Source: Candidatus Woesearchaeota archaeon
Lineage (GTDB): Archaea; Nanobdellota; Nanobdellia; Woesearchaeales; GW2011-AR4
Length of the DNA stretch: 27,368 nt
Direction: 5' to 3'
Assembly: GCA_016784195.1 (NCBI GenBank)
Contig: JADHVE010000007.1
Coordinates: forward strand, 1-27,368
The notes beneath the pieces are model-generated. The model did no database searches. It had not been told where the DNA came from and was given only the letters and a program-made list of their open reading frames with translations. This document shows, one piece after another, positions 7,456-14,044 of the stretch. Each line of letters starts with the position of its first letter. Position 1 is the first letter of the stretch. The translations under genes were made by a program, and so were the position numbers.

Positions 7456-7596
7456 TCATGCTTCTAATCGTCTGTTTTTTCTAAATGCAGCACCTCTTTG
7501 CCATTTATTAATATTTGCTCTTTTGTTTTCTGAAGAACATCCAATAACCATTACAATAGACAGAACAATTAAAATCAAAATCATTCTTTTTTTCAT
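7456..7596 (-). CDS. Small predicted lipoprotein (46 aa)
   Basis: A 46-residue frame starting at ATG 7596 with a signal peptide of the lipoprotein kind: basic MKKR, hydrophobic ILILIVLSIVMVIG, then Cys20 in the lipobox VIGC-SS. The mature part is only about 27 residues, basic and unrecognised. The start is supported by a GTGAT site 6 nt upstream and by a TATA box (7633-7643) that would give a leader of about 16 nt. A 17-bp palindromic element (7647-7663) upstream of that TATA box matches one before the seven-TM/HTH operon, so the gene may be co-regulated with it. Confidence 0.6.
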   Translation of the reverse strand: MKKRMILILIVLSIVMVIGCSSENKRANINKWQRGAAFRKNRRLEA

Positions 7597-7632
7597 AAAA
7601 TCACTTTCTAAGTGTATCTTTTTTAAAACAAT

Positions 7633-7643
7633 CATTTATAAAC
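7633..7643 (-). promoter_or_regulatory. TATA box of the small lipoprotein gene
   Basis: The minus strand reads GTTTATAAATG. Transcription would start near 7612, about 16 nt before ATG 7596, leaving room for the GTGAT ribosome site. Confidence 0.55.
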
Positions 7644-7646
7644 GGG

Positions 7647-7663
7647 GTGGATGTAAAGTCCAC
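7647..7663 (-). promoter_or_regulatory. Candidate operator, 17-bp imperfect palindrome
   Basis: Read toward the lipoprotein gene it is GTGGACTTTACATCCAC, with arms GTGGA/TCCAC. It ends 3 nt upstream of the TATA box. The site at 8460-8476 has the same orientation and spacing and 12 of 17 identical bases. Confidence 0.5.
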
Positions 7664-7680
7664 TTCTTATAATAAAAATA

Positions 7681-7704
7681 AAAGGAAGAGTTTCCTCTTC
7701 CTTT
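7681..7704 (-). terminator. Hairpin terminator of the secreted-protein gene
   Basis: AAAGGAAGAG (7681-7690) and CTCTTCCTTT (7695-7704) are perfectly complementary around a 4-nt loop. On the minus strand the hairpin overlaps the TAA stop at 7703-7705 and is followed by a T-rich tract (TTTATTTTTATTATAAG). Confidence 0.65.
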
Positions 7705-8236
7705 ACTTAAAATAATTTCTTGGTTTGTGGCCTTTGTTGAATCCTGGATTTTTAAGCCCAAGTTCTTCAGCAAGCTCTTTTGCAGTCTCAAAGTCTTTGT
7801 TTTGTTTTGCTTCGTGCATATCAACAAAGATGTCAAAGTTGTCTGAGTTTATCACTTCTAAAAGCTTTTCTGCACGTGGAGAATCTCCAACAGCTTCTAC
7901 CCAAGCTTCATAGCCTTCCTGCATTGCAGATTCAATCTCTGTTTTCTTTTCCTGCATAGCTGCTCGTTTTTCAGCCATTCCCTCATAGCGCTGCTCTCTC
8001 GATTCCATCATGACTGCTCTTTTTTCACCCATTTGGCTATGTCTTTCAGCCATTTGGTTGAAATTCTCTTGAGTCAACTCTGCAATCATGGCATTTTTCC
8101 ATGTTACATAATCCCCTGATTCTAACGCGTCTCTAGCAGCTTCATTACCAAATCCTCTGCCTGAAAAAGCAAAGGCACTTGCAACTAAGCTAACCAAAAG
8201 TAACGCCAGAATTCCAAATTTTGCTACTTTCTTCAT
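7703..8236 (-). CDS. Secreted helical protein of unknown function
   Basis: A 177-residue protein with a clear signal peptide (about residues 1-23, ending ASAFA). The mature part is predicted to be helical, rich in Glu, Met, Lys and Ala. An early segment, ALESGDYVTWKNAM followed by LTQENF, precedes a long charged helical stretch with repeats of the form M-x-E-K/S-R (residues about 62-100). A GGAGGT Shine-Dalgarno site (8245-8250) supports the start. The stop is overlapped by a hairpin terminator. The family is not recognised; the shape resembles small periplasmic helical chaperones such as CpxP, but only loosely. It lies between the lipoprotein gene and the divergently read seven-TM/HTH operon. 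Confidence 0.8.
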   Translation of the reverse strand: MKKVAKFGILALLLVSLVASAFAFSGRGFGNEAARDALESGDYVTWKNAMIAELTQENFNQMAERHSQMGEKRAVMMESREQRYEGMAEKRAAMQEKKTEIESAMQEGYEAWVEAVGDSPRAEKLLEVINSDNFDIFVDMHEAKQNKDFETAKELAEELGLKNPGFNKGHKPRNYFK

Positions 8237-8278
8237 TTTTTTATACCTCCATCATACATTATATATAAAATCCCCCAC

Positions 8279-8295
8279 ATATCTATTCTAGATAT
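8279..8295. repeat. Perfect 7-bp inverted repeat upstream of the secreted-protein gene
   Basis: ATATCTA (8279-8285) and TAGATAT (8289-8295) flank a 3-nt spacer just upstream of the TATA-like stretch 8260-8271. It could be a regulator site, although AT-rich palindromes also arise by chance. Confidence 0.3.
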
Positions 8296-8459
8296 TAGGT
8301 CATAAAGAATCATGTCTATTATTTGGTACATTCTTGCCACCTTTATAAAAGCTTAAATACTAATTCTTTAATCAACTTAGTATCAACCCATCCAATATGT
8401 ATCATGCTCATGCTTGTTAAGTAAAGCCAGGTAGTATTTAAACAAGAAGGATATAAAAT

Positions 8460-8476
8460 GTATACTTAAAGTCCAC
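8460..8476 (+). promoter_or_regulatory. Candidate operator before the seven-TM/HTH operon
   Basis: GTATACTTAAAGTCCAC ends 3 nt upstream of the TATA box at 8480-8490. It matches the 7647-7663 element at 12 of 17 positions in the same promoter orientation, giving GTnnACTTnAnnTCCAC as shared consensus. Confidence 0.5.
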
Positions 8477-8479
8477 ATT

Positions 8480-8490
8480 TTTTATATATG
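8480..8490 (+). promoter_or_regulatory. TATA box of the seven-TM/HTH operon
   Basis: TTTTATATATG; transcription would begin near 8511. An ATG at 8488 lies inside this box and therefore cannot be the start of the protein if the box is used. Confidence 0.6.
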
Positions 8491-8523
8491 GGTATACATA
8501 CCAGTAATAAACAGGTGATGAAT

Positions 8524-9192
8524 ATGCCAATGCCCTACTTTATTAACACCCCCAACCTGGGAATAGAATTAGCTTACACAATTGTAATACTAATCTTTTG
8601 TTTCCTTGTTTATTTCAAAACAAGAGAAATCTATAATCTGACTAAGCATAAAGGAATGCAGTTTTTCCGATATGCATTCATATTTTTTGGCTTAGCATAT
8701 GCTTCAAGACTATTTTTATATCTAATGATTTTTGGCAGCGATAACATGTTTGGATTCAGTATGATTAGAAGAACAATGATGCCAGTATCTAATTTGGTTG
8801 TTGCATTTTTCAGCACAATGGCCATCTTGTACTTAGCTTACAGCACAATCTGGAAGAATATAAACATCGAACATTTTCTTACCTTTTCAAACATCATCGC
8901 TTTGTTTGTAGCTGTTATGGCATTTGTTTCCCGCTCTACCTTAACTGTTTCATTGATTCAACTTGTTTTGATGGTGTTTGCAGCAATCATTATTTTTATA
9001 AATCACAAGAAAGACAAGAAAAAATTTGGGACTAAGGCGCTGTACTTACTGATATTTGCCTTATGGATTTTTAGCTTGTTTGCGCTAGAGTCAAGAAGAA
9101 TTATGTCTTTTGAATTTAAGATTGGATTTCAGATAATATCGCTATTTGTATTCATCGCTATTTATTATAAAGTTGCTAAATTGGTAAAATGA
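8524..9192 (+). CDS. Seven-TM membrane protein, probable sensor partner of a winged-helix regulator
   Basis: The start chosen is ATG 8524, 5 nt after GGTGA (8514-8518); upstream in-frame ATGs at 8488 and 8518 lie in the TATA box or directly abut the ribosome site. The 222-residue product has seven hydrophobic segments near 12-31, 49-70, 88-109, 119-136, 140-160, 170-188 and 198-217, with basic loops such as KTREIYNLTKHKG and HKKDKKK. No enzyme motif or named family was recognised. Its stop overlaps the start of a winged-helix gene (ATGA at 9189-9192), so the two are probably made together. The inference is a membrane sensor that passes a signal to, or holds, the DNA-binding partner. Confidence 0.75.
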   Translation: MPMPYFINTPNLGIELAYTIVILIFCFLVYFKTREIYNLTKHKGMQFFRYAFIFFGLAYASRLFLYLMIFGSDNMFGFSMIRRTMMPVSNLVVAFFSTMAILYLAYSTIWKNINIEHFLTFSNIIALFVAVMAFVSRSTLTVSLIQLVLMVFAAIIIFINHKKDKKKFGTKALYLLIFALWIFSLFALESRRIMSFEFKIGFQIISLFVFIAIYYKVAKLVK

Positions 9193-9464
9193 GCAAAAAA
9201 AGAGATCGTTTAGAAGTTATCTATGATTTTTTGAAAATCATCCAAGACAATCATAATTCAATAAAGCCTACACCTTTATTAAGAAAGACTAATCTGTCTA
9301 GTCAAAGTTTTTTAGAATACTATAAAGAATTATTATCCGGGGGATTCATCAGAGATATCTATAACAAACAAAATAAAAAATTTATAACGCTCACAGACAA
9401 AGGATTTAAATATCTTGGAAAATACAAAACAATTATCGGATTTATAGGTGAGTTTGAATTGTAA
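9189..9464 (+). CDS. Winged helix-turn-helix regulator (HTH_45-like)
   Basis: A 91-residue protein made of one winged helix. Residues about 27-53 (TPLLRKTNLSSQSFLEYYKELLSGGFI) look like the helix-turn-helix, and KFITLTDKGFKYLGKY forms the wing and final helix, as in the archaeal HTH_45 family. There is no ligand domain, so sensing may come from the seven-TM protein whose gene it overlaps by four bases. Probable targets are its own promoter and the lipoprotein gene, which share a 17-bp element; this is inference. Confidence 0.8.
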   Translation: MSKKRDRLEVIYDFLKIIQDNHNSIKPTPLLRKTNLSSQSFLEYYKELLSGGFIRDIYNKQNKKFITLTDKGFKYLGKYKTIIGFIGEFEL

Positions 9465-9478
9465 TCTGAAGAATTTTT

Positions 9479-10330
9479 TCAAACAGGATCAATATGCACA
9501 AAAGCCTCGCTTATGTCTTCCAATCTTTTTACTTTTTCTTTTACCTTCTTGCCAATTGTATGGGCTTTCTCAAGGCTTATTTTTTTATCGAGGGTTATGT
9601 GGATATTGACATGCAACAAAACACCTACATAATGTGCTTTTGCACCATGCACGCCTTTAACACCTTTTACAGAAAAAGCCTCTTTTTTTATTTTCTTCAT
9701 TAGCTCTTTATCTGGAGCCTCCCCAATTAAAAACCTGACATTCTTAGCGCCTATATCATAACCGACTTTGATTATCCAAAATCCGATGGTTACGGCAACT
9801 AAAGAATCCAAAAAATAGTACCCAAGATTAGCGCCTATGACTCCGATTAGAGCAGAGAAACTCACCAGGATATCATTTTTATGGTCAGCAGCAGAAGCTA
9901 GAATAGCAGTGCTTTTTATTTTTTTGCCTACCTTGATTGTATAAGAATACATACCAAATTTTATCACCATTGTCAAAGCCAGAATGAACATTGGAAGAAA
10001 TCCCTTTATTATTTGGCTGCTTGTTAACAGTCTTGAAAAAGCGATATTCATAAGTTCAAAACCCAGGATTCCTGTAAATATAGCCACAATCAAGCCGGCA
10101 ATAGGCTCAGCCCGGTCATGCCCAAAAGGGTGTTTTTTATCGGCCCCTTTACTGCTTACCTTAACGCTTATATAGACTATAACAGATGCTATTATATCGG
10201 TCAGAGAATTAAATGCATCTGAAATCAAAGCCAAGCTGTTAAAAAGAAATCCAACTAGGATTTTAATTGTAAATAAAAAGCTGTTTCCAAAAATTCCCAG
10301 TAATGCAGCCCTTTTTGCTATCTTTTTCAT
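9479..10330 (-). CDS. Cation diffusion facilitator (CDF) metal transporter
   Basis: A 283-residue CDF protein: a membrane domain (about 1-200) and a C-terminal cytoplasmic ferredoxin-like domain (about 205-283, with IHITLDKK). CDF proteins export divalent metals in exchange for protons. The metal-site residues are visible: Asp38, Asn41 and Asp45 in SDAFNSLTD of TM2, and Asp149 and Asp153 in ADHKND of TM5. A site made of N/D-x3-D and D-x3-D, rather than the His-containing Zn type, points toward manganese or iron; this is inferred from CDF subgroups. A winged-helix gene lies 18 nt upstream on the same strand. The gene converges with the HTH_45 gene. Confidence 0.93.
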   Translation of the reverse strand: MKKIAKRAALLGIFGNSFLFTIKILVGFLFNSLALISDAFNSLTDIIASVIVYISVKVSSKGADKKHPFGHDRAEPIAGLIVAIFTGILGFELMNIAFSRLLTSSQIIKGFLPMFILALTMVIKFGMYSYTIKVGKKIKSTAILASAADHKNDILVSFSALIGVIGANLGYYFLDSLVAVTIGFWIIKVGYDIGAKNVRFLIGEAPDKELMKKIKKEAFSVKGVKGVHGAKAHYVGVLLHVNIHITLDKKISLEKAHTIGKKVKEKVKRLEDISEAFVHIDPV

Positions 10331-10348
10331 TTAATGGAGAAGTATTGT

Positions 10349-10543
10349 TCAATTCTTAAATTTGTACTCAAACTGGTTTTTTCTCGACGTTGCCCTAAAA
10401 TTTATTAAACTGCTTTTCCTGAGTTTTTTGATATTATTAGTGACTGAGCCAATTGAAGCCTTTAAACCATTAGCAATCTGTTTAGTTGTAAACCAGCTTT
10501 TTTTGTTCATTTTTAGGTAATTATAGACTTCCTGCTGCCCCAT
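10349..10543 (-). CDS. Small winged-helix DNA-binding protein upstream of the CDF transporter
   Basis: A 64-residue protein that is essentially one MarR/ArsR-like helix-turn-helix: QEVYNYLKMNKKSWFTTKQI, then GSVTNNIKKLRKSSLI as recognition helix, then a short wing (QFEYKF). It lies 18 nt before the CDF transporter start, so it is probably cotranscribed with it and may control metal export. It has no cysteine or clustered His that would mark a metal site. A TATA-like ATATTTAAAC is centred about 27 nt before the ATG. Confidence 0.75.
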   Translation of the reverse strand: MGQQEVYNYLKMNKKSWFTTKQIANGLKASIGSVTNNIKKLRKSSLINFRATSRKNQFEYKFKN

Positions 10544-10670
10544 ATGAAAACTAATTAAGAATAGAGTTTAAATATCTTTCTTATTTTAATAGGATTATTG
10601 GCTATTAATCCTTTATGGTCCTACTCAAGTATATATAATCTAGTATATACTTCTAGCGAAAGATTTATAT

Positions 10671-10748
10671 ATGAGTAATATACTAATTCGTATACCAGTA
10701 TATTCAAATGAAATATACTGGAACTTCAAAAAAGAGGTAAGAGGCTAA
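10671..10748 (+). CDS. Possible 25-aa mini-protein, ribbon-helix-helix-like
   Basis: ATG 10671 opens a 25-codon frame whose product reads MSNILIRIPVYSNEIYWN followed by FKKEVRG. The first part resembles the beta strand and first helix of a ribbon-helix-helix protein (ILIRIP, then a helix with aromatic and basic residues), but the domain would be truncated. A hairpin and a T-run follow the stop. There is no Shine-Dalgarno site, but AGTATATAC is centred about 26 nt upstream. It may be a decayed regulator, a leader peptide or chance. Confidence 0.25.
   Translation: MSNILIRIPVYSNEIYWNFKKEVRG
10695..10721. repeat. Perfect 10-bp inverted repeat CCAGTATATT/AATATACTGG
   Basis: The two arms (10695-10704 and 10712-10721) flank 7 nt. 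It shares the AGTATA core with three other sites in the preceding 70 nt, so it could be the strongest of a set of operators or an RNA hairpin. Confidence 0.5.
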
Positions 10749-10790
10749 AATAAACTATTATTAGAACTCATTTGCCTCTTTTTTGATTTT
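10727..10790 (+). terminator. Hairpin with T-run (unit 1 of a tandem pair)
   Basis: AAAAAAGAGG, then AAGAGGC near 10739-10745, pairs with GCCTCTTTTTT at 10774-10784, followed by GATTTTTT. A GC-containing stem plus a T-run would end a transcript that starts near 10660-10695. A related unit at 10803-10860 lacks the T-run. Confidence 0.5.
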
Positions 10791-10802
10791 TTCACACATC
10801 AC

Positions 10803-10860
10803 AAAAAAGAGGCGAGGCAAAAAAAGAGTACCATCTTCTTCTGCCTCATAAAAACCTCTT
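10803..10860 (+). promoter_or_regulatory. Second hairpin unit in the leader of the coiled-coil gene
   Basis: AAAAAAGAGGC recurs here. GAGGCA (10814-10819) pairs with TGCCTC (10842-10847), and the outer AAAGAGG pairs with CCTCTTT (10855-10861). The gene at 10874 starts 13 nt later, so this may be a leader or attenuator structure. Confidence 0.4.
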
Positions 10861-10873
10861 TAATAGGATTAAG

Positions 10874-11125
10874 ATGGAACAAAGCATAGAACTCTTCAAG
10901 GAAAACGTGGATTCCTGGATAAAGCAGATAAGGAGGGAATTTTCCCAGTTTTCTGATTTACCTCTGGTTGTAAATGAAAGCACAGACAATATCCAGCACA
11001 ATTACGAGCTGATATATGAATTGAAAGATGAGATAGATGAATTAAAACAGGAGATAAACGCCCTGAAGCTAATTCAGATAATTACCTTGAAGAACAAAAT
11101 AAAAAACGAGCCGATTCAAAAATAG
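10874..11125 (+). CDS. Small coiled-coil protein of unknown function
   Basis: An 83-residue acidic helical protein. Residues about 42-72 (ELIYELKDEIDELKQEINAL and onward) carry a heptad pattern of Ile/Leu typical of a coiled coil. Residues 1-25 (SIELFKENVDSWIKQIRREF) look like an amphipathic helix. No family was recognised. The start has only a weak AGG six bases upstream, and the frame continues open upstream without another ATG. The gene follows the hairpin leader described above and converges with the gene ending at 11127, one base after its stop. Confidence 0.6.
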   Translation: MEQSIELFKENVDSWIKQIRREFSQFSDLPLVVNESTDNIQHNYELIYELKDEIDELKQEINALKLIQIITLKNKIKNEPIQK

Positions 11126-11126
11126 A

Positions 11127-11411
11127 TTAAAGCTGTTCTATTACTTTTTTTAGTGCTGAGTCAAACGCTACAAACAGATTAGTTCCTGTGTCTTCTCCCA
11201 CATAAGCCTTGTCTGCTGTCATTTCTGCAGTTATTTTATAATCAGTTTCTTTACTCAGGCTTACCATTAATTTGCTGAATCCTGTATTTTTCTCTGACAT
11301 TGTCTTTGCATAGTTGCCCACCATTTTTCTCACCACAACCATCTGTGCCATATCAACACCCTTAAATCCGACTAATTCTATACTTCCACCCAGTTTTATA
11401 ACATCTTCCAT
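11127..11411 (-). CDS. Small conserved-looking protein, possibly HPF/RaiA-like
   Basis: A 94-residue protein with a GGSIELVGF beginning, an alpha segment (MAQMVVVRKMVGNYAKTMSE), strands such as YKITAEMTADKAYV, and an ending NLFVAFDSALKKVIEQL. The beta-alpha-beta-beta-beta-alpha order and the final DSALKKVIEQL helix resemble the ribosome-hibernation factor HPF/RaiA, which would bind and quiet ribosomes in stress. This rests on weak resemblance only. The start is supported by a GGAGG site 9-10 nt upstream. Confidence 0.7.
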   Translation of the reverse strand: MEDVIKLGGSIELVGFKGVDMAQMVVVRKMVGNYAKTMSEKNTGFSKLMVSLSKETDYKITAEMTADKAYVGEDTGTNLFVAFDSALKKVIEQL

Positions 11412-11530
11412 ATTACTATGCCTCCATTACTATTTCAGTTAGTTTTGCTTAAGAATATAAAAAGATTTCTGTTAATGTGTGCAAGAGCTCTGATGTCAAT
11501 TCATTTTTTCGACTTTAACTTTTCAAAAAC

Positions 11531-11547
11531 CTTATAAATTTATAAAA
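11531..11547 (+). promoter_or_regulatory. TATA box(es) of the phosphohexomutase gene
   Basis: Two overlapping boxes, CTTATAAATT and TTTATAAAA. The first is centred 26 nt before ATG 11561, consistent with a leaderless transcript. Confidence 0.55.
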
Positions 11548-11560
11548 AATCCAGATTGAT

Positions 11561-12982
11561 ATGCTCGTTGAATCATTCTCTGGAATAAGAGGCATATTTG
11601 GAGAGACCTTAACAGAGGAAGTTGCAGAAAAATACGCTTATTGCTATGTTTCTTTCTTAAGGAAAAAATACAAAGCTCCAGTCATTGTCATAGGAACCGA
11701 TACAAGGCCCAGCAGTGAACTCCTAAAAAATACCTTAATTGAAGCCATTAACACAGATATTATTGACATAGGCATAGCTCCAACAGCAGCTGTTGAGTTT
11801 GCAGTAAGAAATTTTAAAGCCAATGGCGGAATTATAATAACTGCTTCCCATAACGAGCCATACTGGAATGGATTTAAATTTCTGAATAAAGACGGCTCTA
11901 TATTGAAAGAAAAAGATATGGACAAAATAATCGAAGAATATCAAAAAGTCAAAAACATGAGCTTAGATGATTTTTTTGCAAAATATTCTTACAAGGGTAA
12001 AAAGATAAAAATAAAAAAAATCATCAGAAAGCATGACGAATTAATAAAAGCCTATTCTGATTTTATTCTGAAATTTCTGGATAAACAAGACATTCAAAAA
12101 ATAAAAAACTCAAAAATAAAAGTTATTTTGGATCCGAATGGAGGAACAGGAATAATTGCAAAATATATCTTAGAAAAAGCAGGCGTTGAAGCCATAGGAA
12201 TCAATATGAATTGCAGTATATTCAACAGGAAAGTAGAGCCTGATGAAGATTCTTTGTTTTATCTTGGAAACATAATAAGGGAAAACAACGCAGACATTGG
12301 AGCAGGCTTTGACTGCGATGCAGACAGGCTGCAGATGATGCTTCCTAATAACCAATTAGTCTCAGGACATTACCTTCTGGCTTTGATCGCAAATGAGATG
12401 TTCAGGCAAGGCAAAAAGAAAGTGATTGTTACAAACGACGCAACATCTGGCATTGTAAAAAAAGTTGCAGAAAAACATAAAGCCAAATTAATAGAAGTCG
12501 AGGTTGGAGAAACGAATGTAATCGAAGGAATGAAAAAACACAAAGCAGTTATTGGCGGTGAAGGAAGTTCTGGCGGAGTCATAATCGAGCCATCAAAATG
12601 CCGCGACGGAATCTTAACTCTGTTGATTGTTATTAAGATTATTGCAGACAAAAAAGCAAAATTAAAGGAAATTTTAAATGATTATCCTCAATATTACACT
12701 TCAGCAAAGAAAATTGAGTTTAAGCAGGAAAACCACGATAAAATCAAAGAGTCTTTGGAAAAATATTATTCAGGAAAAAATAAAAAAACAGCAAAAACAG
12801 GAGGAATCAAAGGCGGCTTTAAAGTTTATATTGACAATAACTCATTTGTTTGGTTCAGAGCTTCAAAAACAGAGCCTAACATTTTCAGAATAATTGCAGA
12901 TTCAGATAAAAAAGAAAAAACAGAAAAATTATTAAAAGAAGCTGCAGAAGTTTTCAATAATATAAAAATTAATAATCAATAA
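11561..12982 (+). CDS. Phosphoglucomutase/phosphomannomutase-family enzyme (possible phosphoglucosamine mutase)
   Basis: A 473-residue alpha-D-phosphohexomutase that moves phosphate between C1 and C6 of a hexose phosphate, for sugar-nucleotide and surface glycan synthesis. All four signature sites are present in order: the phosphoserine loop TASHNEP (Ser96), the metal loop DCDADR (251-256), the sugar loop GEGSSGG (333-339) and the phosphate loop RASKTEPN near the C-terminus. The last usually reads SGTEP; here Lys replaces Gly. The N-terminus SGIRGIFG is typical. Substrate choice (glucose, mannose or glucosamine phosphate) cannot be read from sequence. It is followed 21 nt later by purC. Confidence 0.92.
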   Translation: MLVESFSGIRGIFGETLTEEVAEKYAYCYVSFLRKKYKAPVIVIGTDTRPSSELLKNTLIEAINTDIIDIGIAPTAAVEFAVRNFKANGGIIITASHNEPYWNGFKFLNKDGSILKEKDMDKIIEEYQKVKNMSLDDFFAKYSYKGKKIKIKKIIRKHDELIKAYSDFILKFLDKQDIQKIKNSKIKVILDPNGGTGIIAKYILEKAGVEAIGINMNCSIFNRKVEPDEDSLFYLGNIIRENNADIGAGFDCDADRLQMMLPNNQLVSGHYLLALIANEMFRQGKKKVIVTNDATSGIVKKVAEKHKAKLIEVEVGETNVIEGMKKHKAVIGGEGSSGGVIIEPSKCRDGILTLLIVIKIIADKKAKLKEILNDYPQYYTSAKKIEFKQENHDKIKESLEKYYSGKNKKTAKTGGIKGGFKVYIDNNSFVWFRASKTEPNIFRIIADSDKKEKTEKLLKEAAEVFNNIKINNQ

Positions 12983-13003
12983 AAAATAAATCTATTTATT
13001 AAA

Positions 13004-13972
13004 ATGGTAAAGGATGAAATTATTAAAAAACAAATAAATTTTACTTTAAAGGAAACTAATTTTGAAAATCTTGGAAAGAAATACAAAGGCAAAGTTCGTG
13101 ATGTCTATACATCAGATGACAAAATCTTTCTGATTGCAACAGACAGGCAGTCTGCTTTTGACAGAAACTTAGCCAACATCCCATTCAAAGGCCAGGTATT
13201 GACGCAGACATCAGCTTTCTGGTTTGAAAAAACAAAAGATATAATTCCGAATCATATAATTGATATTCCTGATCCCAACGTTGTTGTATGCAAAAAACTA
13301 AAGGTCTTTTCGGTTGAGATGGTCATAAGGGGGTACATAACCGGAGTTACTTCGACAGCAGCCTGGACTGCTTATTCAAAAGGAGAAAGAAATTTCTGCG
13401 GAAATATCCTGCCGGAAGGCTTAAAGAAAAACCAGAAATTTGAAAAACCCATAATAACCCCCACCACAAAGTCAGATGAGCATGATGAAAAAATTTCTGC
13501 AGAAGATATTGTTAGAAAAGGCTTGATGACTCAAGGGCAGTGGAATTATATTTCAGATAAGACATTTAAATTATTCCAAAGAGGAACACAAATTGCTGCT
13601 GAAAATGGCTTAATATTAGTTGACACAAAATATGAGTTTGGTTATGATGATAAAGGAAATATCTTCTTAATTGATGAAATTCATACTCCTGATTCTTCAA
13701 GGTTCTGGATAAAAGGCAGCTACGAAGAAAAATTTTCAAAAGGCGAAGAGCCGGAATACATTGACAAGGAATTTTTAAGGCTGTGGTTTACAGAGCACTG
13801 CGACCCTTACAAAGACGAAACCTTGCCTGAGGCTCCTGAAGAGCTTGTTGTTGAATTAAGCAGGAGGTACATCAGGCTTTATGAAATGATAACAAGTAAT
13901 GAATTTAAAACAGAAGTGGGGGATGTTTCCGGAAGGATTGAAAAGAATCTGAAGGAAAAAGGGTATTTGTAA
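13004..13972 (+). CDS. purC: Phosphoribosylaminoimidazole-succinocarboxamide (SAICAR) synthase
   Basis: A 322-residue PurC of the longer (about 300-aa) type, joining aspartate to CAIR with ATP to give SAICAR in purine synthesis. Visible motifs are GKVRDVY, TDRQSAFD, the signature SVEMVIRGYITGVTS, TPTTKSDEHD and LVDTKYEFG. It lies 21 nt after the phosphohexomutase gene, and an AT-rich run precedes the ATG. The next pathway enzyme, PurB, is encoded 2.4 kb downstream, and PurE, which makes its substrate, is encoded 6.6 kb downstream. Confidence 0.96.
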   Translation: MVKDEIIKKQINFTLKETNFENLGKKYKGKVRDVYTSDDKIFLIATDRQSAFDRNLANIPFKGQVLTQTSAFWFEKTKDIIPNHIIDIPDPNVVVCKKLKVFSVEMVIRGYITGVTSTAAWTAYSKGERNFCGNILPEGLKKNQKFEKPIITPTTKSDEHDEKISAEDIVRKGLMTQGQWNYISDKTFKLFQRGTQIAAENGLILVDTKYEFGYDDKGNIFLIDEIHTPDSSRFWIKGSYEEKFSKGEEPEYIDKEFLRLWFTEHCDPYKDETLPEAPEELVVELSRRYIRLYEMITSNEFKTEVGDVSGRIEKNLKEKGYL

Positions 13973-14013
13973 GTTCTATGATTTTTATTTTTACTTAAGA
14001 TTTGACTTCAAAA

Positions 14014-14024
14014 CATTTAAATAG
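14014..14024 (+). promoter_or_regulatory. TATA box of the PLDc_N-like gene
   Basis: CATTTAAATAG is centred about 26 nt before ATG 14045, the leaderless spacing. Confidence 0.5.
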
Positions 14025-14044
14025 ATTCAAATTAATAACATATT

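Larger units (their letters stand above)
10544..10873. other. 330-nt regulatory region with a GTATA-motif cluster and tandem hairpins
   Basis: The left end is the promoter of the winged-helix gene (10543, minus). From 10627 on, several related elements follow: AAGTATATA (10627-10635) with TATATACTT (10644-10652); the palindrome AGTATATACT inside that; AGTAATATACT (10674-10684); and CCAGTATATT (10695-10704) with AATATACTGG (10712-10721). Two hairpin units then follow, both built on AAAAAAGAGG. A 25-codon reading frame lies across the motifs (see separate entry). Confidence 0.6.

Noticed and set aside
7636..7836. 66-codon minus-strand frame ending beyond the secreted-protein gene
   Set aside because: It overlaps the end of the secreted-protein gene in another frame and crosses its terminator hairpin.
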